Positions 53,496 to 62,979 of a stretch of 64,000 bases of DNA are shown here, piece after piece (position 1 is the stretch's first letter; every line of letters begins with the position of its first letter). This stretch comes from an uncultured Thioclava sp. (GTDB taxonomy: Bacteria > Pseudomonadota > Alphaproteobacteria > Rhodobacterales > Rhodobacteraceae). The stretch spans positions 1 through 64,000 of the forward strand of contig NZ_CAJYBT010000015.1 of the NCBI RefSeq assembly GCF_913064665.1, given 5' to 3'. The position numbers and the translations under genes were made by a program. A model generated the notes under the pieces. It worked only from the letters and a program-made list of their open reading frames with translations, did no database searches and had not been told where the DNA came from.

Positions 53496-54091
53496 AACGC
53501 CCGTTTCTGCTAGGCTTGACCGGCTCTATCGGCATGGGAAAATCCACGACGGCAGCGATGTTTGCTGACGCGGGCGTGCCGGTATGGGATGCCGATGCCT
53601 GCGTGCAGGATCTTTATGCCAAAGGCGGGGCCGCTGTGGCGCCAATTGCAGCCGCCTTTCCCGAGGCGGTCCAAGATGGCGCAGTAAGTCGCGACGCGTT
53701 GAAGGCGCGCTTATCGCAAGATAAACAGTTTCTAGCCCGCCTTGAATCGATCGTTCACCCGCTCACCACCCAATCGCGCAAGGCGTTCATCGCAGCGCAT
53801 GGCGACGCCGATCTGATCTTGCTTGATATCCCGCTCTTGTTTGAAACTGGCGCGGATCAGGGCTGCGATGCGACGCTTGTCGTGTCGGCCTCACCTGAAA
53901 TTCAGCGTGCCCGCGTGCTGGACCGACCCGGCATGACGCAGGCGCAGCTTGAACTGATCCTCGCGCGTCAGATGCCTGATGCGCAAAAACGCGCCCGCGC
54001 AACCTATGTGATCGAAACCCGAACGCTTGAGCAGACCCGTGAAGATGTGCGACACCTGATTGCGCAGATCAAGGAGGCTCGCGATGCGTGA
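53492..54091 (+). CDS. coaE: Dephospho-CoA kinase
   Basis: CoaE phosphorylates dephospho-CoA, the last step of CoA synthesis. The 199-residue kinase starts [21 protein letters not shown] with its P-loop at residues 10-18, followed by VWDADACVQDLYAKGGAAV, LDIPLLFETGADQGCDATLV near 110-129, and RQMPDAQKRARATYVI. ATG 53492 overlaps the aroE stop by four bases; a longer frame inside aroE was rejected. It overlaps dnaQ by eight bases. Confidence 0.96.
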   Translation: MKRPFLLGLTGSIGMGKSTTAAMFADAGVPVWDADACVQDLYAKGGAAVAPIAAAFPEAVQDGAVSRDALKARLSQDKQFLARLESIVHPLTTQSRKAFIAAHGDADLILLDIPLLFETGADQGCDATLVVSASPEIQRARVLDRPGMTQAQLELILARQMPDAQKRARATYVIETRTLEQTREDVRHLIAQIKEARDA

Positions 54092-54779
54092 AATCGTGCT
54101 GGATACCGAGACCACCGGCTTTGAGCCCGGCGAAGGTGACCGCATCGTCGAGATCGGCGCGATTGAGCTGTTCAATCACATGCCGACCGGACGCACCTAT
54201 CACCAATACATCAACCCCGAACGCAAAATGCCGTCATCGGCGTTCGAAGTGCACGGGCTCGGTGACGACTTCCTCGCTGACAAACCGAAATTCGCCGAGA
54301 TCGGATTGGATTTTCTTGAATTCATCGGCCCGGATTCAAGATTGGTTATTCACAACGCCAAATTCGACATGAAATTTCTCAATGCCGAGCTAAGTTGGGC
54401 CAAGATGGAGCTGATCGCGAACGAACGCGCGCTGGATACGCTTGCGATTGCGCGGCGCAAATTTCCGGGCTCTCCTGCCTCGCTTGACGCGCTGTGTCGG
54501 CGCTTCAGCATCGACAATTCGTCGCGCACGCTGCATGGCGCGCTTCTCGACAGCGAAATCCTAGCCGAGGTTTATCTAGAGCTGATCGGCGGCCGTCAGC
54601 CCGGCTTTGGCCTGCAACTTGTCAATGATACCAAGGGCAAAGGCGCTCAATCTGATACCTGGCGTCCCTCGCCGCGCCCCACCCCCCTGCCACCTCGACT
54701 AACTGCGCAGGAAAATGAGGCGCACGTCGCCTTTGTCGCCAAAATCGGCGAAGCCGCGATCTGGAAGCGGTATGACTAG
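54084..54779 (+). CDS. dnaQ: DNA polymerase III epsilon subunit (3'-5' proofreading exonuclease)
   Basis: DnaQ proofreads replication errors. The 231-residue product has ExoI VLDTETTGFEPGEGDRIVEIG near residues 5-25, ExoII VIHNAKFDMKFLN near 88-100, and ExoIIIe LHGALLDSEILAEVYLELIG near 149-168 with catalytic His and Asp. The C-terminal proline-rich tail links to the polymerase alpha subunit. It ends the maf-aroE-coaE-dnaQ operon. About 100 bases then separate it from nadA. Confidence 0.96.
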   Translation: MREIVLDTETTGFEPGEGDRIVEIGAIELFNHMPTGRTYHQYINPERKMPSSAFEVHGLGDDFLADKPKFAEIGLDFLEFIGPDSRLVIHNAKFDMKFLNAELSWAKMELIANERALDTLAIARRKFPGSPASLDALCRRFSIDNSSRTLHGALLDSEILAEVYLELIGGRQPGFGLQLVNDTKGKGAQSDTWRPSPRPTPLPPRLTAQENEAHVAFVAKIGEAAIWKRYD

Positions 54780-54883
54780 CCAAACCTGTAGGTTTTGCGC
54801 AGATTTCGCGAAGTTTCCCATTTCACCCTGCGTCAACTACCCTTACATCCAAGACCTGTTCCGGGCTTGAGGGAGGATAACCC

Positions 54884-55936
54884 ATGCTGGACCTGACCAC
54901 GATGCGCGCCACCTTGGCCGAGATCTACGATCTCGCGCCGTCTCTAGAACTCGCGCAAGAGATGCGCGACATTCACGCCAAGATGGATCGGGTCGTTCCG
55001 CTTCCTGACTTCGCTCGCTACGCGCCCTATATTCGCGCGATCAACAAGCTGAAGCGCGAAAAGAATGCCGTTATTCTGGCGCATAACTATATGACGCCGG
55101 AAATTTACCACGGCGTAGCAGATGTTGTGGGTGACAGCCTGCAACTTGCGATCGAGGCTACCAAGGTTGAGGCCGATACGATCGTGCAATGCGGCGTGCA
55201 TTTCATGGCCGAGACCTCGAAAATCCTGAACCCTGCCAAGACCGTGCTGATCCCCGATGTCAAAGCGGGCTGCTCGCTGGCGGAATCGATCACCGCCGAG
55301 GGGATCGCCGAGATGCGCGCGAAATATCCCGGCGCGCCGGTGGTGAGCTACGTCAACACTACCGCCGAGGTGAAAGCCGCATCCGATATCTGCTGCACTT
55401 CGTCCAATGCCGCCCAGATCGTCGCTGCGATGGATAGCGATGTAGTGATTATGACGCCAGATCAATATCTTGCGCAGAACGTCGCCAATGAGGTGCCGCA
55501 GAAGAAAGTCGTCTGGTGGGAAGGCTCTTGCATCGTGCATGAACAATATACCAAGGACGACATCAACGCCTTTCGCGCGCTCCACCCCGATACCCGCATC
55601 ATCGCCCATCCCGAATGCCCGCCCGATGTGGTCGCGGCGTCGGATTTCTCGGGCTCGACCTCGGGGATCATTGACTATGTCACCCGCGAAAAGCCGAGCA
55701 GCGCGATGCTGGTCACGGAATGCTCGATGGCCTCGAATATTGCTGATGCCTTGCCCGAGGTCGATTTCACCGGGCCGTGCAACATGTGCCCCTATATGAA
55801 GAAAATCACGCTCGAGAAAATCCTGTGGTCGCTGCATACCGGCACGCACGCAGTAGAGGTTGATCCTGAAATTTCCGCCAAGGCCAAGATCGCCGTTGAG
55901 CGGATGATTGATCTCTCGCGGGCGCTTACCAAGTGA
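54884..55936 (+). CDS. nadA: Quinolinate synthase
   Basis: NadA condenses iminoaspartate and dihydroxyacetone phosphate to quinolinate with a [4Fe-4S] cluster. The 350-residue protein has AVILAHNYMTPEIYHGVADVV near residues 63-83, VQCGVHFMAETSKILNP near 101-117, MTPDQYLAQNV and HPECPPDVV near 238-246. Candidate cluster Cys are in VQCGVH, ICCTSSNAA and PCNMCPYMKK. GGGAGGAT precedes ATG 54884. It is first of nadA-nadB-nadC, complete for NAD synthesis from aspartate. Confidence 0.97.
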   Translation: MLDLTTMRATLAEIYDLAPSLELAQEMRDIHAKMDRVVPLPDFARYAPYIRAINKLKREKNAVILAHNYMTPEIYHGVADVVGDSLQLAIEATKVEADTIVQCGVHFMAETSKILNPAKTVLIPDVKAGCSLAESITAEGIAEMRAKYPGAPVVSYVNTTAEVKAASDICCTSSNAAQIVAAMDSDVVIMTPDQYLAQNVANEVPQKKVVWWEGSCIVHEQYTKDDINAFRALHPDTRIIAHPECPPDVVAASDFSGSTSGIIDYVTREKPSSAMLVTECSMASNIADALPEVDFTGPCNMCPYMKKITLEKILWSLHTGTHAVEVDPEISAKAKIAVERMIDLSRALTK

Positions 55937-57483
55937 TTGAAACAAAACGCACAATAATTGTCGGCGCAGGTCTTGGTGCGCTCTATGCCGCCTTGAAACT
56001 GGCCCCGCGCCCGGTTTTGGTGATCTCACCTGAAACGCTGGGCGAAGGGGCGTCTTCGGCTTGGGCACAGGGCGGTGTGGCGGCGGCAATGGCTGCGGGT
56101 GACACGGCCGAAGCGCATGCGCGCGATACGGTTACCGCAGGTGCAGGCACGGCCTCGCCCGAGATCGCGCAACTGGTCACGGATGAGGCGCGCCAGCATA
56201 TTCTGGAACTGACCAATCTTGGCACGCCCTTTGATCGCGATGCGGAGGGTGGCTATGTGATGTCGCGCGAGGCAGCGCATTCTCAGGCCCGCGTGGTGCG
56301 CGTCAAAGGCGATCAAGCCGGTCGGGAAATCATGCAAACGCTAATCGGGGCGGTGCGAAAATCTCCGTCAATTCAGGTGCTTGAGGGGGTTCTGGCCCAA
56401 GGGCTTGAGGTCAAGAATGGCACGGTCACCGGCGTCTGGATCGAGCGCGCGTATGCGCCCTCGGGTGCCACGTTGATCCGCAGCCCTGCTGTGTTGCTGG
56501 CGGGCGGCGGCTCTGGCGGGTTGTTTGCCGTGACGACGAATCCCCCGCGCATTCGCGGTCAGGTGATTGGTATGGCGGCCCGCGCGGGTGCGCGCATCGC
56601 GGACCCCGAATTCGTACAATTTCACCCGACAGCAATCGCAAGCGGAGATGATCCCGCCCCACTGGCAACCGAAGCCTTGCGCGGCGAAGGTGCGACCCTG
56701 ATCAACGCCGCGGGCGAGCGGTTCATGCTCGCGGTGCACCCCGATGCCGAATTGGCCCCGCGCGACATCGTGGCCCGCGCTGTGTATCTGGAACGTCAGG
56801 CGGGTCGCGAACCTGCGCTTGATACGCGCGCGGCGTTGGGCGCAGAAGTTCTGACCCGGTTTCCGGCCGTCGCGGAATCGTGCAAACGCGCGGGAATAGA
56901 CCCTGTTTCACAGCCCATCCCTGTTGCGCCCGCAGCGCATTATCACATGGGCGGAATTGATACCGATGCGTTGGGTCAAAGCTCGCTAGCGCGACTTTGG
57001 GTCTGTGGTGAGGCATCTTCAACCGGGCTTCATGGTGCTAACCGCTTGGCATCGAACGGGTTGTTGGAGGCGCTGGTTTATGCTCGCATCTGCGCGCTGG
57101 GGATCGAGGCCGCCTTGGGCGATATCGTTGTCGCGGATGAGATCGCACCCGAATTCCCCGATGGCGATATTGCGGTGAACGAGGCACAATTGATGCGCCT
57201 GCGTCACGCGATGACTGACGGGGTTGGTGTTGTGCGCGATGCGACCGGGCTGAAATCGGCGCTACGTGTGATTGCGGATGTCGAGGCGCATGCCTGCACC
57301 GAAACGATGCGCAATATGACGGCAACCGCGACCCTGATTGCTGCCGCAGCGCTCGCGCGTGAGGAAAGTCGGGGTGGTCACTACCGGTCCGATTTCCCAG
57401 AACCAGACCCTGATATGGCTCATAGAACCAAAATCACGCTGCAAGAGGCGCTGAAAATTCGCGCCCGTGCCTTGGAGGACTGA
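55933..57483 (+). CDS. nadB: L-aspartate oxidase
   Basis: NadB oxidises L-aspartate to iminoaspartate with FAD. The 516-residue enzyme has the FAD fold IIVGAGLGALYAALKLAPR near residues 8-26, GASSAWAQGGVAAAMAAGDT near 39-58, the active-site REAAHSQARVVRVKGDQAG near 113-131, VLLAGGGSGGLFAVTTNPP near 187-205, HYHMGGIDTDALG and CGEASSTGLHGANRLASNGLLE. The GTG start overlaps nadA by four bases, and nadC starts one base past the stop. Confidence 0.96.
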   Translation: MIETKRTIIVGAGLGALYAALKLAPRPVLVISPETLGEGASSAWAQGGVAAAMAAGDTAEAHARDTVTAGAGTASPEIAQLVTDEARQHILELTNLGTPFDRDAEGGYVMSREAAHSQARVVRVKGDQAGREIMQTLIGAVRKSPSIQVLEGVLAQGLEVKNGTVTGVWIERAYAPSGATLIRSPAVLLAGGGSGGLFAVTTNPPRIRGQVIGMAARAGARIADPEFVQFHPTAIASGDDPAPLATEALRGEGATLINAAGERFMLAVHPDAELAPRDIVARAVYLERQAGREPALDTRAALGAEVLTRFPAVAESCKRAGIDPVSQPIPVAPAAHYHMGGIDTDALGQSSLARLWVCGEASSTGLHGANRLASNGLLEALVYARICALGIEAALGDIVVADEIAPEFPDGDIAVNEAQLMRLRHAMTDGVGVVRDATGLKSALRVIADVEAHACTETMRNMTATATLIAAAALAREESRGGHYRSDFPEPDPDMAHRTKITLQEALKIRARALED

Positions 57484-57484
57484 C

Positions 57485-58321
57485 ATGCTGCCCGAGTTGC
57501 TGATCGAACCGATTGTACGTGCCGCGTTGATCGAGGATCTGTCCCCGATGGGCGACGCGACCACCAAGGCGGTGATCCCGGCGGGTAAGACCTATGCCGC
57601 GCGTCTGAATGCGCGCGAAGAAGGTGTGGTGTCAGGCATGCAGGTCGCCGCACTGGCCTTTCGTCTGGTCGATCCGGCGCTGCGGGTGCAGGTGCTCGTG
57701 GCGGATGGTGCCGCGTGCAAACCGGGTGATACGCTGATGACGATCGAAGGGCTCGCGTCCTCGATCCTGATGGGCGAGCGGGTGGCGCTGAACTTCGCGG
57801 GCCGGCTGAGTGGGATCGCCACGAAAACAGCCGGTTTCGTCGCGCAAACCAAGGGCACTAAGGCGCGCGTCACTTGCACGCGCAAAACGACGCCGGGGCT
57901 TCGGGTATTGGAAAAGGCGGCTGTCGTGCATGGTGGCGGCTTCAACCACCGCTACGGCTTGTCGGATGCAATCCTGATCAAGGACAACCACATCGCTGCC
58001 GCTGGAGGCGTGCGCCAGGTGCTTGAGGCGGCGAAGGCGGCGCGCAGTCACATGATGCGGATTGAGCTGGAGGTGGACACGCTGCGCCAGATGGAAGAGG
58101 CGCTGCGCGTGGGCGGTGCGGATGTGATCTTGCTCGATAATATGACCAGTGATGAACTGCGCGCGGCCGTGGCGCTGAATGCAGGGCGTGTGACGCTGGA
58201 AGCCTCGGGGAATATGAAGCTGGAGCGGATCGCAGAGGTCGCGGCGACCGGTGTCGACTACATTTCGGCAGGTGCGCTGACGCATTCCGCGCAGACGCTC
58301 GATTTGGGGCTCGATTTCTAG
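57485..58321 (+). CDS. nadC: Nicotinate-nucleotide pyrophosphorylase (carboxylating)
   Basis: NadC converts quinolinate and PRPP to nicotinate mononucleotide. The 278-residue enzyme has ALIEDLSPMGDATTKAVIP near residues 13-31, NFAGRLSGIATKTAGFV near 102-118, TRKTTPGLRVLEKAAVVHGGG near 137-157, AILIKDNHIAAAGGV near 166-180, and VILLDNMTSDELRAAV near 217-232. It completes the nad operon and converges with rppH, three bases from its stop. Confidence 0.97.
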   Translation: MLPELLIEPIVRAALIEDLSPMGDATTKAVIPAGKTYAARLNAREEGVVSGMQVAALAFRLVDPALRVQVLVADGAACKPGDTLMTIEGLASSILMGERVALNFAGRLSGIATKTAGFVAQTKGTKARVTCTRKTTPGLRVLEKAAVVHGGGFNHRYGLSDAILIKDNHIAAAGGVRQVLEAAKAARSHMMRIELEVDTLRQMEEALRVGGADVILLDNMTSDELRAAVALNAGRVTLEASGNMKLERIAEVAATGVDYISAGALTHSAQTLDLGLDF

Positions 58322-58324
58322 AGT

Positions 58325-58810
58325 TTAGCCAAGATAGTCCCTGAATTCGGCGCGCACGGCCTCATAAACGTGGCGCTTGAAGGGCACGATCTTGTCGATC
58401 AGCTCGTCAAATTCCATCCATTGCCAGACCGAAAATTCGGGATGCTGCGTGTCGATTTTTACCTGATCATCACGGCCGTTGAAGCGATAGAGAAACCACT
58501 TCTGTTCCTGCCCGCGCCAACGCCCGTTCCAAATTTTGGGCACCAGATCATGGGGCAGTTCGTAGCTGATCCATTCGGCAGATTTCGCGATCAGGTCGAC
58601 CAGATCAGGCGTTACACCGGTCTCTTCCTCTAGTTCGCGCAGCGCGGCCTCACGAGGCTTTTCGCCCTTGTCGATCCCGCCTTGCGGCATCTGCCAGGCC
58701 GGCCCGGGATTGTCGATGCGCTGACCGGCAAAGACCCGGCCCTGCGCATTGAGCAACACAACGCCAACATTGCGCCGATAGGGAAGTTTGGAAATTTGCT
58801 CTGGGGTCAT
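58325..58810 (-). CDS. rppH: RNA pyrophosphohydrolase
   Basis: RppH removes pyrophosphate from RNA 5' ends and triggers decay. The 161-residue Nudix protein has [21 protein letters not shown] near residues 11-31 and the Nudix box [20 protein letters not shown] near 47-66. The C-terminal [22 protein letters not shown] matches RppH of alphaproteobacteria. It lies 30 bases downstream of ctpA, beyond a strong terminator. Confidence 0.95.
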   Translation of the reverse strand: MTPEQISKLPYRRNVGVVLLNAQGRVFAGQRIDNPGPAWQMPQGGIDKGEKPREAALRELEEETGVTPDLVDLIAKSAEWISYELPHDLVPKIWNGRWRGQEQKWFLYRFNGRDDQVKIDTQHPEFSVWQWMEFDELIDKIVPFKRHVYEAVRAEFRDYLG

Positions 58811-58835
58811 GCAAAAAAGGGGCCCGTAGGCCCCT
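58811..58835 (-). terminator. Terminator of the ctpA operon
   Basis: AGGGGCC (58818-58824) pairs with GGCCCCT (58829-58835) around a four-base loop. On the minus strand it runs into TTTTTT (58818-58813), so it is a classical terminator six bases past the ctpA stop. Confidence 0.9.
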
Positions 58836-58840
58836 CTCCT

Positions 58841-60247
58841 TTAGTTCTTTTTGGTGGCGTCAGGTTTCGCAGGCGCAGCTTCAGCCTTCTGCGTTGGCTG
58901 CTCTGCCTTGATGTCTGTGGACAGCGCCGAAAGCCCCTGGATCAGGTCAACCGCATAAGACATCTGGAAATCATCAAGCCGACGCTTGGCGGCCTCTGCG
59001 GCCTTTGTGCGCTCATCAAGGGCTTGTTTCTTTTCGTCTGCGGTCATCGAGTCATTGGTGATCGCGCCTTTCAGATCGGCTTCCGAAGGCATCTTGCGTT
59101 CGGGAGTGTCTTTCTTGGCGGTCTCATCCGCAGGGGGTGGAGCGGGCTGAGGCACCACAACATCGGGTGAAATCCCAAGGCTTTGGATCGAGCGACCCGA
59201 AGGCGTATAATAGCGCGCCGTCGTTAGGCGCATCGCCCCTTCGCCTTGGATCTGCATCACCGTTTGGACAGAGCCTTTCCCAAAGCTTTTCGTGCCCACA
59301 ACGATGGCGCGATGATGGTCTTGCAGCGCACCGGTCACGATTTCCGATGCTGACGCCGAGCCGCCATTGATCAGCACGACGATCGGTTTGCCATCTGCAA
59401 GATCGCCGGGCGTCGCATTGAAGCGCTCGCTATCTTGCGGGTTGCGCCCGCGTGTCGAGACGATTTCCCCTTTGTCGAGGAAGGCATCCGATACTTTGAT
59501 TGCTTGGTTCAGCAAGCCACCGGGGTTGTTGCGCAAATCGACGATAAAGCCATCAACCTTGTTCATTCCGCCAATCTCAGCGACCTGTTTCTTGATCGAC
59601 TCCTGCAGGTTCGGGAAGGTTTGTTCGTTGAACGTAGTGATCCGCAAGATCACCGTATCGCCATCGTGACGGCCCTTCACAGCGGTCAGCTTGATTGTGT
59701 CGCGGGTGAGCGTGACGTCAAAGGGCTCTTTCTCGCCGTCGCGCACGATTGTGATCTTGATCTCAGAGCCGACCGGGCCGCGCATCTTGTCGACGGCCTC
59801 ATCCAGCGGCATTCCCATCAGCGATTCACCATCGACAGCCGTGATGAAATCCCCCGATTTGATCCCGGCTTCGGCGGCGGGTGTGCCATCCATCGGTGAG
59901 ACGACTTTGACGAAACCGTCTTCTTGCGTCACCTCGATCCCGAGACCGCCAAACGAGCCACGCGTTTGTACACGCATATCGGCGTAATCATTGGGCGGCA
60001 AATAGCTGGAATGCGGATCAAGCGAGCTGAGCATTCCGTTGATGGCCGCTTCGATCAGCTTTTTAGAGTCGATCGGTTCGACATAATCCTCACGGATTTT
60101 TTCGAAGATATCGCCAAACAGATCCAGCTGTTGATAAACTGTATCTGGCTTTTTCGCTTCTTGTGCCATCAGCGGCGCGGCCACCTGTGTCGAAAGAACG
60201 GCACCTGCCAACGTCCCGCCAAGCGCGGCCATCATGAACTTTTTCAT
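58841..60247 (-). CDS. ctpA: Carboxyl-terminal processing protease (S41 family)
   Basis: CtpA-type proteases trim periplasmic proteins, often those acting on peptidoglycan. The 468-residue precursor has a signal segment (MKKFMMAALGGTLAGAVLST), a PDZ domain near residues 95-170 (GGLGIEVTQEDGFVKVVSPM), then the S41 domain with VDLRNNPGGLLNQAIKVSDA near 235, and the catalytic Ser-Lys in VVGTKSFGKGSVQTVMQIQ near 313. The C-terminal tail is Lys/Ala-rich. ATG 60247 follows AAAGG; the gene is two bases from envC, which suggests co-regulation of wall hydrolysis. Confidence 0.94.
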   Translation of the reverse strand: MKKFMMAALGGTLAGAVLSTQVAAPLMAQEAKKPDTVYQQLDLFGDIFEKIREDYVEPIDSKKLIEAAINGMLSSLDPHSSYLPPNDYADMRVQTRGSFGGLGIEVTQEDGFVKVVSPMDGTPAAEAGIKSGDFITAVDGESLMGMPLDEAVDKMRGPVGSEIKITIVRDGEKEPFDVTLTRDTIKLTAVKGRHDGDTVILRITTFNEQTFPNLQESIKKQVAEIGGMNKVDGFIVDLRNNPGGLLNQAIKVSDAFLDKGEIVSTRGRNPQDSERFNATPGDLADGKPIVVLINGGSASASEIVTGALQDHHRAIVVGTKSFGKGSVQTVMQIQGEGAMRLTTARYYTPSGRSIQSLGISPDVVVPQPAPPPADETAKKDTPERKMPSEADLKGAITNDSMTADEKKQALDERTKAAEAAKRRLDDFQMSYAVDLIQGLSALSTDIKAEQPTQKAEAAPAKPDATKKN

Positions 60248-60249
60248 AC

Positions 60250-61395
60250 TCAACCTTTGTCGCCTCTCGTCTGGGTGAACCACGGGGCCGGGTCCACGGG
60301 CGCATCGCCCTTTCTCAGCTCCAAATAAAGCGTTTCGCTTTGTCCTGCGCTACCGCCGTCTTGCGCCTCTTGCACGAATTCTTTGCCGAATTCCCGTGCT
60401 CCCGGCGTTATTCCGCCCATCAAACCGATCGGCGCTCCTTTTTGAAGCACATCTCCAGTCTCACCATAGACTGTTCCGAGCCCTGCTAGAACCAGAAGAT
60501 ATCCGTCTGCTGGCTCCAACACCATCACATTTCCGTAGTCGAGCAGCGGTCCACGATAGCGAATTGTCGCAGGCCAAGGCGTGGTCACCAGCGCTGCGGG
60601 TGCTGTGGCGATCACAAGTCCGGGACGTTTGATGCCCGCCGCATCGGTTTCATCGAAATGACGCAGCACCGACCCGATCACTGGCAGTCGCAGCGACCCT
60701 TTGGCCCCAGCGAAGTCATCCATCGGTGGGCCGATATCATTTTCCATGCCGCTCAGACCGGTGGCGAACCCTTCCAGCGTATCCGCGCTTTCGACCAGTT
60801 TGCGCAGTTCTTCAGGTTCCTCAAGATAGCGCTGGGGCAGTTTTTCGCGCTCGGAAATTGCTTCGGAGAGGGCGGTGCGCGCTTGCGTGACCGAGGTCAT
60901 GCCCTGCTCAAGAACGCCGCGCGCATTTTCCTGCAGCTTGCGCAACGTCGCGATCTCATCAAGCTGTTTGCGCAGCCCCTCGGCCTCTTGTTGCAAGGCG
61001 GGGGCGACCGATGACAGCACCATGCCCGAACGCGCCGACCCTTCAGGGCCAGACGGGTGCAGCAACAAAAGCGGGCCGTCGGTTTGCTGCATCGTGGACA
61101 TCACGGCGAGCAGCCCCCCCAATTCCTCGCGCTTGGCGTCAAAGCCTTGCTTGATCTCGCCCTCGCGGATCGCGGCGCGACGCAACCCATCGCGCAGCGC
61201 GCCCAAGCCCATCTCATAGGCCGAGATCGTTTTCGTAAGCGCGGCCACGCGATCAGATTTGGTTTGCGCATCATTAAGCGCGGTAATCGCCTTGCGTAAA
61301 TCACTGGCGGCAGACATGGCAATATCGGCCGCAGGTTCTGCCTGCGCAGCCGCCCCGAAAAGCAAAAAGCAAACAAGGAGGGCGCCGCGTTTCAC
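60250..61395 (-). CDS. envC: EnvC-like murein hydrolase activator (degenerate LytM domain)
   Basis: EnvC proteins activate amidases at the division site. The 381-residue protein has a signal peptide (residues 1-19, ending AAAQA), a long coiled coil (residues about 28-210), and a C-terminal LytM/M23 fold from about residue 235. The metal-binding residues of active LytM enzymes are missing: the second-site motif reads LYLELRKGDAPVDPAPWF with no HxH, and the region after SVLRHF lacks the usual HxGxD pattern. This fits an activator, not an enzyme. It overlaps gpmI by four bases. Confidence 0.88.
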   Translation of the reverse strand: MKRGALLVCFLLFGAAAQAEPAADIAMSAASDLRKAITALNDAQTKSDRVAALTKTISAYEMGLGALRDGLRRAAIREGEIKQGFDAKREELGGLLAVMSTMQQTDGPLLLLHPSGPEGSARSGMVLSSVAPALQQEAEGLRKQLDEIATLRKLQENARGVLEQGMTSVTQARTALSEAISEREKLPQRYLEEPEELRKLVESADTLEGFATGLSGMENDIGPPMDDFAGAKGSLRLPVIGSVLRHFDETDAAGIKRPGLVIATAPAALVTTPWPATIRYRGPLLDYGNVMVLEPADGYLLVLAGLGTVYGETGDVLQKGAPIGLMGGITPGAREFGKEFVQEAQDGGSAGQSETLYLELRKGDAPVDPAPWFTQTRGDKG

Positions 61396-62912
61396 GTTTC
61401 GATCAGGCTCTTTCCGGTCATTTCGGGCGGAATAGGCAGCCCCATCAATTGCAACAGGCTTGGCGCCAGATCGGCCAAGCGTCCCTTGTGCAGCTTGGCG
61501 CCTTTTGGCCCGCCCACCAGCGCCACAGGTACAAGATTGGTCGTGTGCGCCGTGTGCGGCCCGCCAGTTACGGGATCAATCATGGTTTCGCAATTGCCGT
61601 GATCGGCGGTGATGATCATCGCACCGCCCGCCTTTTCCAGCGCCTCAACGACGCGGCCAATGTCACGATCCACCTCTTCGCAGGCCGCCATCGCGGCTTC
61701 GAGTGAGCCGGTATGACCCACCATATCGCCATTGGCATAGTTGACGATAATCAGATCATAGCCCGCCTCAATCGCGCCGATGAGATGCTCGGTTACTTCG
61801 GGCGCGCTCATTTCCGGTTGGAGATCATAGGTCGCGACTTTTGGCGATTTTGGCATGAAGCGATCCTCGCCCTGCCAAGGCGCTTCGCGCCCGCCATTCA
61901 GGAAGAACGTGACATGAGGGTATTTTTCCGTCTCAGCGATGTGAAACTGGGTTTTACCCTGCTTGGCGACCCATTCACCCAGCGTGTTGATCAGTTCGCG
62001 CTTGGGATAGGCAACGCTCATATAGGCGGTATGGGCCTCGGAATATTGAACCATGCCTAGCATCGCCGCCAATTTCGGGCGTGCGCCAGTGTCAAACCCG
62101 TCAAACTCCGGCGCGCCAATGGCCGCCAGAATTTCGCGCGCGCGATCCGCCCGGAAGTTGAGACAGAACAGCCCGTCGCCATCCACAGCCCCTGCGTAAT
62201 CGCCGATCACCGTGGGTTGGATGAATTCGTCCATTTCCTTGCGCGCATAGCTTTGCGCTACGGCCTCGGCGGGGGTGGCGGCGTGCTCCCCTTCGCCTTT
62301 GATCATCGCATCATAGGCGCGCTGCACCCGATCCCAGCGATTGTCACGATCCATCGCGAAATAGCGCCCGATCACCGTGGCGATGGTGCAGTTTTCCGGC
62401 AGGCGCGCGACCAGATCATCGATGAACCGCCTGGCGCTGTCGGGGGCCACATCGCGACCATCGGTGATCGCGTGAACGACAACGGGCACCCCTGCCCCGG
62501 CGATCATTTTGCACGCGGCAAGCAAATGTTCGATATGACCATGCACGCCCCCGTCCGAGACGACGCCCATCAGATGCGCCCGCCCACCTTTGGCTTTCAG
62601 CGTCTCGATAAAGCCAAGGATCGCCTCGTTCTTGAAAAACGAGCCATCCTCGATCGCCAGATCAATTTGGCCCAGATCCATCGCTACCACCCGACCCGCG
62701 CCGATATTGGTGTGACCGACCTCGGAATTGCCCATCTGCCCTGTCGGCAAGCCGACATCGGGACCAAAGGTGATCAGCGTGGATTTCGTGCCATTGCCCC
62801 AGATCGCGTCGATATTGGGGGTCTTGGCCAGCGCGGGGGCGTTGCCCTCGGTTTCGGGGCGTTCGCCCCAACCGTCAAGAATGCACAAGATCACCGGTTT
62901 CGGATTGCTCAT
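61392..62912 (-). CDS. gpmI: 2,3-bisphosphoglycerate-independent phosphoglycerate mutase
   Basis: GpmI interconverts 3- and 2-phosphoglycerate using two Mn2+ ions and a phosphoserine. The 506-residue enzyme has ILCILDGWGERPETEGNAPAL near residues 8-28, GLPTGQMGNSEVGHTNIGAGR near 52-72 with the catalytic Ser, VHAITDGRDVAPDSA near 119-133, and the C-terminal metal site MIITADHGNCETMID. ATG 62912 is preferred over a GTG at 62918 because AGGAGG lies at ideal distance. Confidence 0.97.
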   Translation of the reverse strand: MSNPKPVILCILDGWGERPETEGNAPALAKTPNIDAIWGNGTKSTLITFGPDVGLPTGQMGNSEVGHTNIGAGRVVAMDLGQIDLAIEDGSFFKNEAILGFIETLKAKGGRAHLMGVVSDGGVHGHIEHLLAACKMIAGAGVPVVVHAITDGRDVAPDSARRFIDDLVARLPENCTIATVIGRYFAMDRDNRWDRVQRAYDAMIKGEGEHAATPAEAVAQSYARKEMDEFIQPTVIGDYAGAVDGDGLFCLNFRADRAREILAAIGAPEFDGFDTGARPKLAAMLGMVQYSEAHTAYMSVAYPKRELINTLGEWVAKQGKTQFHIAETEKYPHVTFFLNGGREAPWQGEDRFMPKSPKVATYDLQPEMSAPEVTEHLIGAIEAGYDLIIVNYANGDMVGHTGSLEAAMAACEEVDRDIGRVVEALEKAGGAMIITADHGNCETMIDPVTGGPHTAHTTNLVPVALVGGPKGAKLHKGRLADLAPSLLQLMGLPIPPEMTGKSLIET

Positions 62913-62979
62913 CGCCACCTCCTGCTAGCTGTTGGTGTTGTTTACGCGCCTCGCCTGATACGAGCAACCGCCTCGCCCA

